Assembly (NCBI RefSeq): GCF_003987355.1
Contig: NZ_PIPR01000003.1
Span: forward strand, 1 to 64,000
Length of the DNA stretch: 64,000 nt
From: Pseudidiomarina aestuarii
GTDB lineage: Bacteria; Pseudomonadota; Gammaproteobacteria; Enterobacterales; Alteromonadaceae
Direction of reading: 5' to 3'
In this document: piece after piece, positions 1-8,975 of the stretch
How positions within the stretch are numbered: position 1 is the stretch's first letter
Layout: each line of letters begins with the position of its first letter
Position numbers and translations under genes: made by a program
The notes under the pieces: generated by a model
Told to the model about the DNA's origin: nothing
Database searches by the model: none
What the model saw: only the letters and a program-made list of their open reading frames with translations

Positions 1-170
1 ACGGCGGTGAGGCAACCGGAACGCTCACGGTCAATGTCGATGCGATTGAAGTCATTCGTGTGGATGGAAAATCCAGTGGGGGTCAGTTGAGTATCTGGCT
101 CGCCCTGATGGCTCTGGGTGGCGCGCTTTGGCGTCGTCGCCCACGGGCTCAACTGAAACGCGCTGCATAA
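1..170 (+). CDS. C-terminal end of a GlyGly-CTERM surface or secreted protein (partial)
   Basis: Only the last 55 codons are present; the reading frame begins at base 3 and stops with TAA at 168-170. The tail has the three parts of a GlyGly-CTERM sorting signal: a small-residue Ser-Ser-Gly-Gly motif, a hydrophobic helix of about 15 residues (SIWLALMALGGALW), and an Arg cluster (RRRPR) close to the stop. In this family the intramembrane protease rhombosortase cuts at the Gly-Gly motif and the cargo is exported by type II secretion. The part before the tail is too short to name; its VNVDAIEVIRV stretch looks like beta-sandwich sequence. It runs off the left edge. Confidence 0.6.
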   Translation, partial: GGEATGTLTVNVDAIEVIRVDGKSSGGQLSIWLALMALGGALWRRRPRAQLKRAA

Positions 171-184
171 GCTAACGACCCAAT

Positions 185-213
185 AAAAAGGCGACCCGAA
201 GGTCGCCTTTTTT
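185..213. terminator. Bidirectional rho-independent terminator
   Basis: A GC-rich stem (GGCGACC, CGAA tetraloop, GGTCGCC) is flanked by five A on the left and six T on the right. It can end transcription of the upstream plus-strand gene and of the terC-like gene arriving from the right. Confidence 0.85.
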
Positions 214-225
214 ATTACTTTAGCC

Positions 226-966
226 CTATTCTTCGATGCGCTTTTTCAATTGCACGGGTTCACGATTCTTACGAATGCGAATGTTCAGCAGTTCGACTAA
301 CAGCGAGAATGCCATCGCAAAGTACACGTAACCTTTTGGAACGTGGAAGCCGAGACCTTCGCCCATGAGCGTGAAACCAATCAATATCAAGAAGCTCAAA
401 GCCAGCATTTTAATGGTTGGGTGCGCGTCAACAAAATCGCCAATGGCTTTAGCTGCCAACATCATAACCAACACGGCAACCACAACGGCGATAATCATGA
501 CGGCAACATAATCAACGAGGCCGACTGCTGTAATCACTGAATCGAGTGAGAAGACAATATCAACTACGGCAATTTGCGTGATGATTGCAGCAAAAGTAGC
601 TGCTTTCCCACCGCTTTTCTGTTCATGCGTGCCCTCAAGGGCATGATGTATCTCTAGTGTGCTCTTACCAAGCAGAAACAAACCACCGAAAAATAGAATG
701 AGGTCACGCCCCGAGAAGCCCATGTCGAAAACATGGAAGAGCGGTTCGGTCAGCCCCATGACCCATACAATCGAGAGCAATAGCGCGATACGCATACCCA
801 TTGCCAACATTAAGCCTATCTGTCGCGCTTTCTGCCGTTGCGACTCCGGTAGGCGTCCCACCAAAATTGAAATAAAGATGATGTTGTCGATACCTAGAAC
901 AATTTCTAGAGCGGTGAGCGTCGCCAGCGCAATCCAAGCTTCCGGCAATAAAATCCATTCAAACAT
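226..966 (-). CDS. TerC family integral membrane protein
   Basis: This 246-residue protein is a polytopic inner-membrane protein of the TerC family (the short YgdQ-like form without CBS domains). The family signature is at the start, with acidic residues inside membrane helices: ALEIVLGIDNIIF near residues 19-31, and again VDIVFSLDSVITAVG in the second half. These conserved Asp/Glu residues are thought to bind metal. Family members are linked to manganese export or tellurite resistance and some help load exported metalloenzymes; the substrate here cannot be read from sequence. It is divergent from the DUF47-Pit operon and has its own promoter candidate. Confidence 0.85.
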   Translation of the reverse strand: MFEWILLPEAWIALATLTALEIVLGIDNIIFISILVGRLPESQRQKARQIGLMLAMGMRIALLLSIVWVMGLTEPLFHVFDMGFSGRDLILFFGGLFLLGKSTLEIHHALEGTHEQKSGGKAATFAAIITQIAVVDIVFSLDSVITAVGLVDYVAVMIIAVVVAVLVMMLAAKAIGDFVDAHPTIKMLALSFLILIGFTLMGEGLGFHVPKGYVYFAMAFSLLVELLNIRIRKNREPVQLKKRIEE

Positions 967-999
967 AAAGTTCCACTTACATTGGTTTACGATTGAATT

Positions 1000-1028
1000 A
1001 CAATACGAGGGTTATTGTGACTAAACAA
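1000..1028 (-). promoter_or_regulatory. Sigma-70 promoter candidate for the TerC-family gene
   Basis: Read on the minus strand, TTGTTT (-35) and TATTGT (-10) are separated by 17 bases and lie 34 bases before the start codon. The match is partial. Confidence 0.4.
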
Positions 1029-1042
1029 GTAGCAATAAAAAA

Positions 1043-1070
1043 TTGCGTTCACAGCTATCTTTGCTAGTAT
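1043..1070 (+). promoter_or_regulatory. Sigma-70 promoter for the DUF47-Pit operon
   Basis: TTGCGT (-35) and TAGTAT (-10) are 16 bases apart, and the -10 is preceded by TGC, the extended -10 pattern. It lies about 50 bases before the start codon at 1121. Confidence 0.5.
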
Positions 1071-1120
1071 GCGCAACCCATATAAAACGTTTATTTCCGC
1101 AGCAACAAAGGCGAACTTTT

Positions 1121-1801
1121 ATGTCTGCAAATTCGTTTCTTGGTATGTTTGCCAAGTCGCCGATCAAACCAATGATCGAGCACATTGAACAGGTTCATGA
1201 CTGTGCAATGGCCCTCAAACCTTTCTTCCAAGCCGTCTATAAAGGTGACTGGAAAGAAGCTGAAACCCATCGCAAAGAAATCGTCCGCAAAGAGAAAGCT
1301 GCTGACGACCTCAAGCGTGAAATTCGACTCAATCTTCCTGGCGGCTTATTCATGCCAGTTGAGCGTACTGACTTACTCGAGTTGGTATCGCAGCAAGATC
1401 GCATCGCCAACAAAGCCAAAGATATCTCAGGATTGATCACCGGTCGGGAAATGCAAATTCCTGCGGATATGGTGGAAGGTTTTGATGCATATCTGCAGCG
1501 TTGTCTCGATGCAACTGACAAAGCGAAAGAAACCATCAGTGAATTTGATGACTTGCTGGAAGCCGGTTTCCGTGGTCGTGAGCGCAAGATTGTCGACAAC
1601 ATGATCTCTGAACTCGATGGCATCGAACAAGACACCGATGTGTTGCAGATTCAATTGCGGCGCCAGTTGCGTGCACACGAGCAAAACATGAATCCACTCG
1701 ACGCTATGTTTCTCTACCAAATTCTGGATTGGGTAGGTGACTTAGCTGACCTCGCAGAGCGCGTAGGTGCGCGTTTCGAGCTGATGCTCGCCCGCGTCTA
1801 A
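1121..1801 (+). CDS. DUF47 / TIGR00153 phosphate-transport accessory protein
   Basis: This 226-residue, all-helical cytoplasmic protein resembles PhoU and belongs to the DUF47 (TIGR00153) family, which is nearly always encoded just before a Pit-type phosphate transporter. The start is placed at MSANSFLGMF because an AAAGG ribosome site lies nine bases before it and the length then matches the family; the open frame upstream has no such support. Charged helices with E/K pairs (for example RKEIVRKEKAADDLKREIR) fit a PhoU-like bundle. It is 13 bases from the Pit gene, so the two are probably one transcript. The proposed role is to modulate the transporter. Confidence 0.88.
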   Translation: MSANSFLGMFAKSPIKPMIEHIEQVHDCAMALKPFFQAVYKGDWKEAETHRKEIVRKEKAADDLKREIRLNLPGGLFMPVERTDLLELVSQQDRIANKAKDISGLITGREMQIPADMVEGFDAYLQRCLDATDKAKETISEFDDLLEAGFRGRERKIVDNMISELDGIEQDTDVLQIQLRRQLRAHEQNMNPLDAMFLYQILDWVGDLADLAERVGARFELMLARV

Positions 1802-1814
1802 CAGGAGACTCACG

Positions 1815-3086
1815 ATGGATATTATTTCTACGTATAACCTCACGCTGATTCTGCTGGCTGCGGCATTTGCTTTCTTTATGGCATGGGGGATTGGTGCCAA
1901 CGATGTTGCCAATGCCATGGGTACATCGGTCGGCTCGAAAGCATTGACGATCAAGCAAGCCATCATCATCGCAATGATTTTTGAGTTTGCTGGAGCGTAT
2001 CTCGCTGGCGGCGAGGTCACCTCGACTATCCGTAAAGGTATTATCGACTCTGCTTACTTTGTTGATACACCGGAAATTCTAGTCTTCGGGATGATAGCAT
2101 CCTTGTTAGCAGCTGGTTTTTGGCTATTGATCGCCTCATGGCTAGGCTGGCCAGTATCTACCACACACTCGATTATTGGTGCGATTGTAGGTTTTGCTGC
2201 CGTCGGTGTGAGCGCTGACTCAGTAAATTGGAGTAGCGTAGCCGGTATTATCGGCAGTTGGGTTATTACACCGCTGATTGCGGGTTTATTGGCGTACTTC
2301 GTTTTCCTCAGTGCACAAAAATTGATTTTCGACCAAGACAACCCGTTTGCTATGGCGAAACGTTATGTGCCGGTCTATATGGTTCTGACAGGTTTTGTTA
2401 TCGCCCTGGTGACACTGACCAAAGGCCTCAAGCACGTTGGTCTTGAGTTCTCGATGTTCCAGAGCTTCTTGATAGCGCTGGTCGTCGGTGTTGTCGTTGG
2501 CATTATTGGTCGGTTTGCGATATCAAGAATTAAGTTTGACCCGACCGCAGACAAAGATATGCACTACACCAACGTCGAAAAGGTGTTCGCGATTTTGATG
2601 GTCGTTACCGCTTGTGCCATGGCATTTGCGCATGGTTCAAATGACGTCGCAAACGCTATCGGTCCGCTCGCTGCAGTCGTCAGCATTGTTGAAAGTGGCG
2701 GTGAAATTCAAAGCAAAGCGAAATTGGCGTGGTGGGTATTACCGGTTGGTGCTTTCGGTATTGTGCTGGGTCTGGCGATGTTGGGACGTCGAGTTATCGC
2801 TACCATCGGTAAAGGCATCACGCATTTAACCCCAAGTCGTGGTTTCGCGGCAGAATTAGCTGCCGCCAGTACGGTGGTGATTGCATCAGGTACCGGTTTG
2901 CCGATTTCAACGACGCAAACGTTAGTTGGCGCCGTATTGGGTGTCGGCATGGCGCGTGGTATCGCAGCATTGAACCTGGGTGTGGTTCGCAACATCGTCG
3001 TATCGTGGGTGGTCACACTACCAGCCGGTGCGATTATGTCGATCATCTTCTTCTATATTCTCAAGGCCTCTTTCGGAGTTGCATAA
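1815..3086 (+). CDS. Low-affinity inorganic phosphate transporter, PiT family
   Basis: This 423-residue polytopic inner-membrane protein belongs to the PiT (PHO4) family, which moves metal-phosphate or phosphate with protons or sodium. Both signature repeats are visible: GANDVANAMGTSVGSKAL near residues 27-44 and GSNDVANAIGPLAAV in the second half, the duplicated GANDVAN motif. It carries two sets of helices around a central loop, as expected. An AGGAG ribosome site precedes the ATG. It is the second gene of the DUF47-Pit operon and is followed directly by a terminator. Confidence 0.92.
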   Translation: MDIISTYNLTLILLAAAFAFFMAWGIGANDVANAMGTSVGSKALTIKQAIIIAMIFEFAGAYLAGGEVTSTIRKGIIDSAYFVDTPEILVFGMIASLLAAGFWLLIASWLGWPVSTTHSIIGAIVGFAAVGVSADSVNWSSVAGIIGSWVITPLIAGLLAYFVFLSAQKLIFDQDNPFAMAKRYVPVYMVLTGFVIALVTLTKGLKHVGLEFSMFQSFLIALVVGVVVGIIGRFAISRIKFDPTADKDMHYTNVEKVFAILMVVTACAMAFAHGSNDVANAIGPLAAVVSIVESGGEIQSKAKLAWWVLPVGAFGIVLGLAMLGRRVIATIGKGITHLTPSRGFAAELAAASTVVIASGTGLPISTTQTLVGAVLGVGMARGIAALNLGVVRNIVVSWVVTLPAGAIMSIIFFYILKASFGVA

Positions 3087-3111
3087 AAGCCGGTGAATAG
3101 TGAAAAGTGAC

Positions 3112-3143
3112 AAAAAAAAGAGACTTCGGTCTCTTTTTTTTTT
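3112..3143 (+). terminator. Rho-independent terminator after the Pit gene
   Basis: GAGAC, a TTCG tetraloop and GTCTC form the core stem. It is flanked by eight A before it and ten T after it, which extend the stem and supply the U-run. Confidence 0.9.
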
Positions 3144-3227
3144 GCCTGCGAAAAACTTTTTTTGATGCGGTTTCGACTACAGTATGGAAGCTAGCGGATA
3201 CGCCGCTGTGATAAAGGGAATCATTCT

Positions 3228-3770
3228 GTGTTTGCACCGTCTGATCAGCGCCTCGTCAAACGAGCGCTCGAAAATAATAAACAAGCATGGCTCGAACTCG
3301 TGAAGCGCTACGAAGGATTAGTCTACAACTATGCCTTGCGCATGGTGAGCAATCGCGACGACGCACTGGATTTGATGCAGGAAGTGTTTCTGTCGGTCTT
3401 CCGCAACTTGGCTGCTTGGCGTGGTGAAAGTTCGTTTAAGAATTGGATGATGACGATTGCGCATCATCGTTGCATCGAGCACTACCGTCGCCGGAAATCG
3501 TTTGAAGCCGACTATGACTTTGAGCAGGAAGCCTCGACCGCTGATTGGGACAGCCCTGAAGCCGTCTACTCAGGGCAACAGCAAGGCCAGCGTCTGGTTC
3601 GAGCGATGCAAGAGTTACCGATTGAACAACGTGTCGTTGTTGAATTGAAGTTTTTTCAGCATTTGAGTTTGCAAGAAATTGCTCAGCAAACTGAAGCGCC
3701 TTTAAACACCGTGAAGTCACGTTTATATGGCGCAGTGAGTAAGTTACAGGAATTGGTGGAGGTCGTATGA
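3228..3770 (+). CDS. ECF-type RNA polymerase sigma factor
   Basis: This is a 180-residue sigma-70 family protein of the extracytoplasmic-function class. It has region 2 (about residues 20-90, with DALDLMQEVFLSVFRNLAAW and WMMTIAHHRCIEHYRRRK) and region 4 (about 120-175, with the helix-turn-helix LSLQEIAQQTEAPLNTVKSR). There is no region 1.1 or 3. The start is GTG with AAAGGGA seven to ten bases before it. Its stop overlaps the next start (ATGA), so it is translationally coupled to a membrane protein with anti-sigma topology. AACTT followed about 14 bases later by TCGAC lies upstream and could be an autoregulatory promoter, but the match is weak. Confidence 0.88.
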   Translation: MFAPSDQRLVKRALENNKQAWLELVKRYEGLVYNYALRMVSNRDDALDLMQEVFLSVFRNLAAWRGESSFKNWMMTIAHHRCIEHYRRRKSFEADYDFEQEASTADWDSPEAVYSGQQQGQRLVRAMQELPIEQRVVVELKFFQHLSLQEIAQQTEAPLNTVKSRLYGAVSKLQELVEVV

Positions 3771-4354
3771 GTAAGCACCAGAATTTTGAGCAGTGGCTGC
3801 AACGCACAGCCGATGACTTGGTGAATGAGCCAGTGCCAGAGTGGCCGCGTGAGCGCACGTTTCGAACCACTGCAGTCAACACATTACGATGGTGGCAGAA
3901 GCCATGGTTGCCCATGACCTCATTAGCTGCATCGGCATTTGCCATGGTGTTGGTGATCGGCCAAGTGCAGATCCATAACACCGCCGACGGTTTCTCGGTC
4001 AGCTTTGGTGGTGGCGTTGATGAAGCTAAGTTAACTGCGATGGTAGAGCAACGGCTTAATGAATACGGTGCAGCGCAGCAACTAACGCTGGCCAACTACG
4101 CGAGCAACTTGCGCGAAGACTTTCGTGAAGATTTCCGCAGTGAGCTTGGTGCTGCCAATCAGCAACTTGTGAGCTACGTGTTGGCAACCAATCGGCAGGA
4201 ACGCCAAGACGATATGGAAGATTTAATTCGTTACGTTAATGCACAGCGCGAAGATGATCAGGTCTTTTTCGCCAACCAGTTACAACAATTTTCAGAAGAT
4301 TGGCTGCAACAAACCAGCTATCCGATGAGCCCTATGAATAGTACTCAGGAGTAA
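3767..4354 (+). CDS. Single-pass membrane protein, candidate anti-sigma factor
   Basis: This 195-residue protein overlaps the sigma factor by four bases. It has a cytoplasmic N-terminus of about 45 residues (EQWLQRTADDLVNEPVPEWPRE), one membrane helix (about 46-66, PMTSLAASAFAMVLVIGQV) and a periplasmic part rich in Glu, Gln and Arg that should form a coiled coil. That topology and position are typical of membrane anti-sigma factors, but I see no zinc-binding HxxxCxxC motif and cannot place it in a named anti-sigma family. The role is inferred from context. Confidence 0.65.
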   Translation: MSKHQNFEQWLQRTADDLVNEPVPEWPRERTFRTTAVNTLRWWQKPWLPMTSLAASAFAMVLVIGQVQIHNTADGFSVSFGGGVDEAKLTAMVEQRLNEYGAAQQLTLANYASNLREDFREDFRSELGAANQQLVSYVLATNRQERQDDMEDLIRYVNAQREDDQVFFANQLQQFSEDWLQQTSYPMSPMNSTQE

Positions 4355-4359
4355 TACTT

Positions 4360-5385
4360 ATGCGTCAATTAATGATCGCTTCAGCAGTAGCTTTAGCCGT
4401 GGGCACGGTCGCGATGACCGCTCAAGCCAACTCGGAACAACGCGCAGAATTGCGCAAGCAATTAGAAATCATGAATAGCATTTTTGAAACTTCACTCAAG
4501 CAAGAAAATTCAGGTGAGCGTCGTTTTAGTTTTGGCCGCAAACTGGAGTACAGCTACTTGGCTGGGCAGGGTGTGGTCTATCGCACTCGAGTGGGTAATG
4601 GCGGATTCCAAATGTTTTTTAGCAGTGATGGGGCACCGCATCCGCCGTCTCCTCCTTCGGTTGCAACGGTGCCATTGGTTCCGCAAGTTGAAATTATTCG
4701 TGACGATACCGATAGTGACGAGATGGTGCGGATGTACTCCAGTGATTCGTTCGAGTCATTGGAAGCACTGGAAGAGCTGGAGGCTCTCGGCGATGAAATG
4801 GAACTGATCATCGAATCACAAGAAATTGTGATTGATGGTGACTCGGTCTGGACGAGCAGCGGTGAAGCGGACGAATCGCGCGAGAAAGTGCGTGAAATTA
4901 CCCGCAACATTCGCGAATCAGGACGCGAACTTCGCGATGTCAGCCGCAAAATCCGTGATCTCGAATTTTCACGCCGCTCAGCCAATGGCGACGGACTCGT
5001 GAAAATCGAAAGTGAGCTGGAAAAAGCGCGCAAAGATATGCGGGAACTCGAGACCGAAGTGCAGCGGGAGACAGAAAAGCTCCAGGCAATCAATGCCGAA
5101 CGGCAGCAGAAAATTATGGTTCGTCGTGCGGAACGCGAACAACAGCGTGCCGAGCGTATTGCACAGTTTGAGCAAACCATGGCGCAAACCTTGTGTGACT
5201 ATGGACGGACGCTGCGGTCGTTACCGAACGGCGAGAACATTACCTTTATCCTCGAGGGTGCAGGTGACAAAGAGCAAGGTGGTGAGGACAAAATCTTCAT
5301 TTTCTCGAAGCGTAATGTCACCGAATGTTCGGGTTCTGACGGTGCCAGTGATCTACTTTCAGAGGCAGTCACGTATTCCTTTTAA
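4360..5385 (+). CDS. Periplasmic coiled-coil protein of the sigma-factor operon
   Basis: I do not recognise this 341-residue protein. It has a clear signal peptide (MRQLMIASAVALAVG to about residue 24, cleavage after AQA), a first third with a short proline-rich patch (HPPSPPSVATVP), then an acidic stretch (LEALEELEALGDEME). A long charged coiled coil spans about residues 165-270 (repeated RE, RK and EL heptads such as RELRDVSRKIRDLE). The C-terminus has two Cys, in LCDYGR and VTECSGS. It starts five bases after the preceding gene and is followed by a terminator, so it closes the three-gene operon. It could be a stress sensor or a target of the sigma factor; neither can be decided here. Confidence 0.7.
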   Translation: MRQLMIASAVALAVGTVAMTAQANSEQRAELRKQLEIMNSIFETSLKQENSGERRFSFGRKLEYSYLAGQGVVYRTRVGNGGFQMFFSSDGAPHPPSPPSVATVPLVPQVEIIRDDTDSDEMVRMYSSDSFESLEALEELEALGDEMELIIESQEIVIDGDSVWTSSGEADESREKVREITRNIRESGRELRDVSRKIRDLEFSRRSANGDGLVKIESELEKARKDMRELETEVQRETEKLQAINAERQQKIMVRRAEREQQRAERIAQFEQTMAQTLCDYGRTLRSLPNGENITFILEGAGDKEQGGEDKIFIFSKRNVTECSGSDGASDLLSEAVTYSF

Positions 5386-5414
5386 CTGGTCATAAGATCG
5401 GTTGTCATCTCTTC

Positions 5415-5444
5415 AGACGCATCCTTGTGATGCGTCTTTTTTTT
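5415..5444 (+). terminator. Rho-independent terminator after the ECF operon
   Basis: AGACGCATC and GATGCGTCT form a 9-bp stem around a CTTGT loop, followed by seven further T. Confidence 0.9.
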
Positions 5445-5501
5445 GCGCAACAAAACAGGTAAAGTACGCCTCCCGCAAGCCACATGAATGAACCGCCAGC
5501 A

Positions 5502-6557
5502 ATGAACGTTTCAGATTTTACATTCGAATTGCCAGACGAACTAATTGCCCGTTATCCGCAACCTGAACGCAGTGCCAGTCGCATGTTGTGTCTCGATGGT
5601 CCTACGGGTTCTATCACGCATAGCCAATTCACCGCTATTGTGGACCAACTCCATGCGGGTGATGTGCTGGTATTCAATGATACGCGGGTTATTCCAGCTC
5701 GATTGCTGGGGCATAAGCTCAGTCAAGAAGAGGGCGCTGGCGGTAAAGTCGAAGTGTTGGTCGAGCGCATTATGGACTCGCATCGGGTGTTGGCGCATTT
5801 GCGCAGTAACCGAGCGCCAAAAGTTGGGCAGCGTATGTTGCTTGAGAACGCTGTCGAAGTAGAAATGATCGGCCGCAAAGACGCTTTGTTTGAACTGAAA
5901 TTTCTCACTTCACAGCCGGTGCTTGAAGTCTTGGAAAAGTATGGGCATATGCCATTGCCGCCATACATTGACCGTCCCGATGAAGACAGTGACCGTGAGC
6001 GCTATCAGACCGTCTATAACAAGAAACCGGGCGCGGTGGCAGCCCCTACCGCGGGTTTGCACTTCGATGATCAGATTTTGCAGCAGCTTCGCGACAAAGG
6101 TATCGAGTTTGCCTATGTAACTCTGCACGTTGGCGCGGGCACGTTTCAGCCAGTGCGTGTCGATGTCATTGAAGAACATGTAATGCATAGCGAATATGCT
6201 GAAGTTCCAGCGGAGACGGTGGCAGCTATTCAAGCGGCTAAAGCACGTGGGAATCGTGTTGTGGCAGTCGGCACGACATCAGTGCGTTCGTTAGAAAGTG
6301 CTGCTCAGGCAGCAGGTTCAGACTTGATCGCACCATTTTTCGATGACACTTCAATATTTATTTACCCTGGTTACGACTTCAAGGTGATTGATGCAATGAT
6401 CACCAATTTTCATTTACCCGAGTCGACATTAATCATGTTGGTATCGGCGTTTGCAGGTCGTGATGCCGTATTAGCGGCCTATGCCGAGGCGGTACAAGAG
6501 CGTTATCGCTTTTTCAGTTATGGCGATGCCATGTTTGTGACGAAGCAGAACGGCTAG
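5502..6557 (+). CDS. queA: S-adenosylmethionine:tRNA ribosyltransferase-isomerase (QueA)
   Basis: QueA transfers and rearranges the ribosyl group of S-adenosylmethionine onto 7-aminomethyl-7-deazaguanine in tRNA, making epoxyqueuosine. The protein of 351 residues matches the family along its length: the start [19 protein letters not shown], the [11 protein letters not shown] motif, the [12 protein letters not shown] motif and the C-terminal [14 protein letters not shown] motif. An in-frame ATG 18 bases upstream (5484) is possible; I chose 5502 because it aligns with the usual N-terminus, although neither start has a good ribosome site. It is followed at 51 bases by tgt, the preceding enzyme of the same pathway. 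Confidence 0.95.
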   Translation: MNVSDFTFELPDELIARYPQPERSASRMLCLDGPTGSITHSQFTAIVDQLHAGDVLVFNDTRVIPARLLGHKLSQEEGAGGKVEVLVERIMDSHRVLAHLRSNRAPKVGQRMLLENAVEVEMIGRKDALFELKFLTSQPVLEVLEKYGHMPLPPYIDRPDEDSDRERYQTVYNKKPGAVAAPTAGLHFDDQILQQLRDKGIEFAYVTLHVGAGTFQPVRVDVIEEHVMHSEYAEVPAETVAAIQAAKARGNRVVAVGTTSVRSLESAAQAAGSDLIAPFFDDTSIFIYPGYDFKVIDAMITNFHLPESTLIMLVSAFAGRDAVLAAYAEAVQERYRFFSYGDAMFVTKQNG

Positions 6558-6565
6558 GGTATACT
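6537..6565 (+). promoter_or_regulatory. Candidate internal promoter for tgt with GC-rich discriminator
   Basis: GTGACG and TATACT are 17 bases apart, and the -10 is followed by the GC-rich discriminator TGCGCC. The 12-mer TATACTTGCGCC recurs exactly at the tRNA-Ile2 promoter (14249-14260). The -35 lies inside the end of queA. Confidence 0.4.
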
Positions 6566-6596
6566 TGCGCCTCTCGGACTGTTTTTCCGTGTTTAA

Positions 6597-8361
<1,765 letters not shown>

Positions 8362-8373
8362 TAAAGCGCTGCG

Positions 8374-8415
8374 CTAGGGTAACGAGCTCAGCTACTGTAA
8401 CGGGATATTGTAACG
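8374..8415 (-). repeat. Three direct 11-bp repeats upstream of the MarC gene
   Basis: On the minus strand the pattern CGTTACnnTAk occurs three times (plus-strand 8405-8415, 8392-8402 and 8374-8384), with starts 13 and 18 bases apart. They sit 13-54 bases upstream of the MarC start, the place of a promoter or of regulator half-sites. Confidence 0.45.
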
Positions 8416-8491
8416 AGAATGTAGGGCAAAGCAATGCATTCACGCGAGTTGCAGAGATTGCCCGAAAGCAAAGAAAAACATGATCTCTGGC

Positions 8492-8520
8492 TTTACAAGA
8501 GGATCTGAACTCGCTACAAT
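8492..8520 (+). promoter_or_regulatory. Sigma-70 promoter of rpsU
   Basis: TTTACA (-35) and TACAAT (-10) are exactly 17 bases apart, about 80 bases upstream of the rpsU start. I saw no LexA box here, although the E. coli counterpart of this operon has one. Confidence 0.65.
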
Positions 8521-8590
8521 TCAGCACCATTTTTAATTGTCGTGGTTAAAAATTAACCAATTCGATAACCAACAACAGAATTTTCATTGA

Positions 8591-8818
<228 letters not shown>

Positions 8819-8856
8819 GACCGCGCTTGATTCTTGCCTGATCGTGTAAACGATTA

Positions 8857-8890
8857 GAAAAGCCGAATGGGGAAACTCATTCGGCTTTTT
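8857..8890 (+). terminator. Rho-independent terminator between rpsU and dnaG
   Basis: AAAAGCCGAATG and CATTCGGCTTTT make a 12-bp stem with an 8-base loop, ending in five T. Its position matches the internal terminator T1 of the E. coli macromolecular synthesis operon, which keeps DnaG far below S21 levels. Confidence 0.85.
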
Positions 8891-8975
8891 CATTGCGTGT
8901 TTGCAAGGCTTGCGTTTCACAGTAGAATCGATCGCTCAATTCAAGAGCTGTTCCGTTTCAATCAAAAGGACTTTC

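Noticed and set aside
967-1120. Possible manganese (yybP-ykoY) riboswitch before the TerC-family gene
   Set aside because: TerC genes often carry one, but this short shared intergenic region has no recognisable aptamer core and is occupied by two divergent promoters.
3436-4095. 219-codon minus-strand frame
   Set aside because: It is antisense to the sigma factor and the anti-sigma-like gene, which have convincing domains and ribosome sites. Its product has no recognisable domain.
4578-5180. 200-codon minus-strand frame rich in Ser and Arg
   Set aside because: It mirrors the Glu/Arg-rich coiled coil on the plus strand, a common artefact of such codon use.
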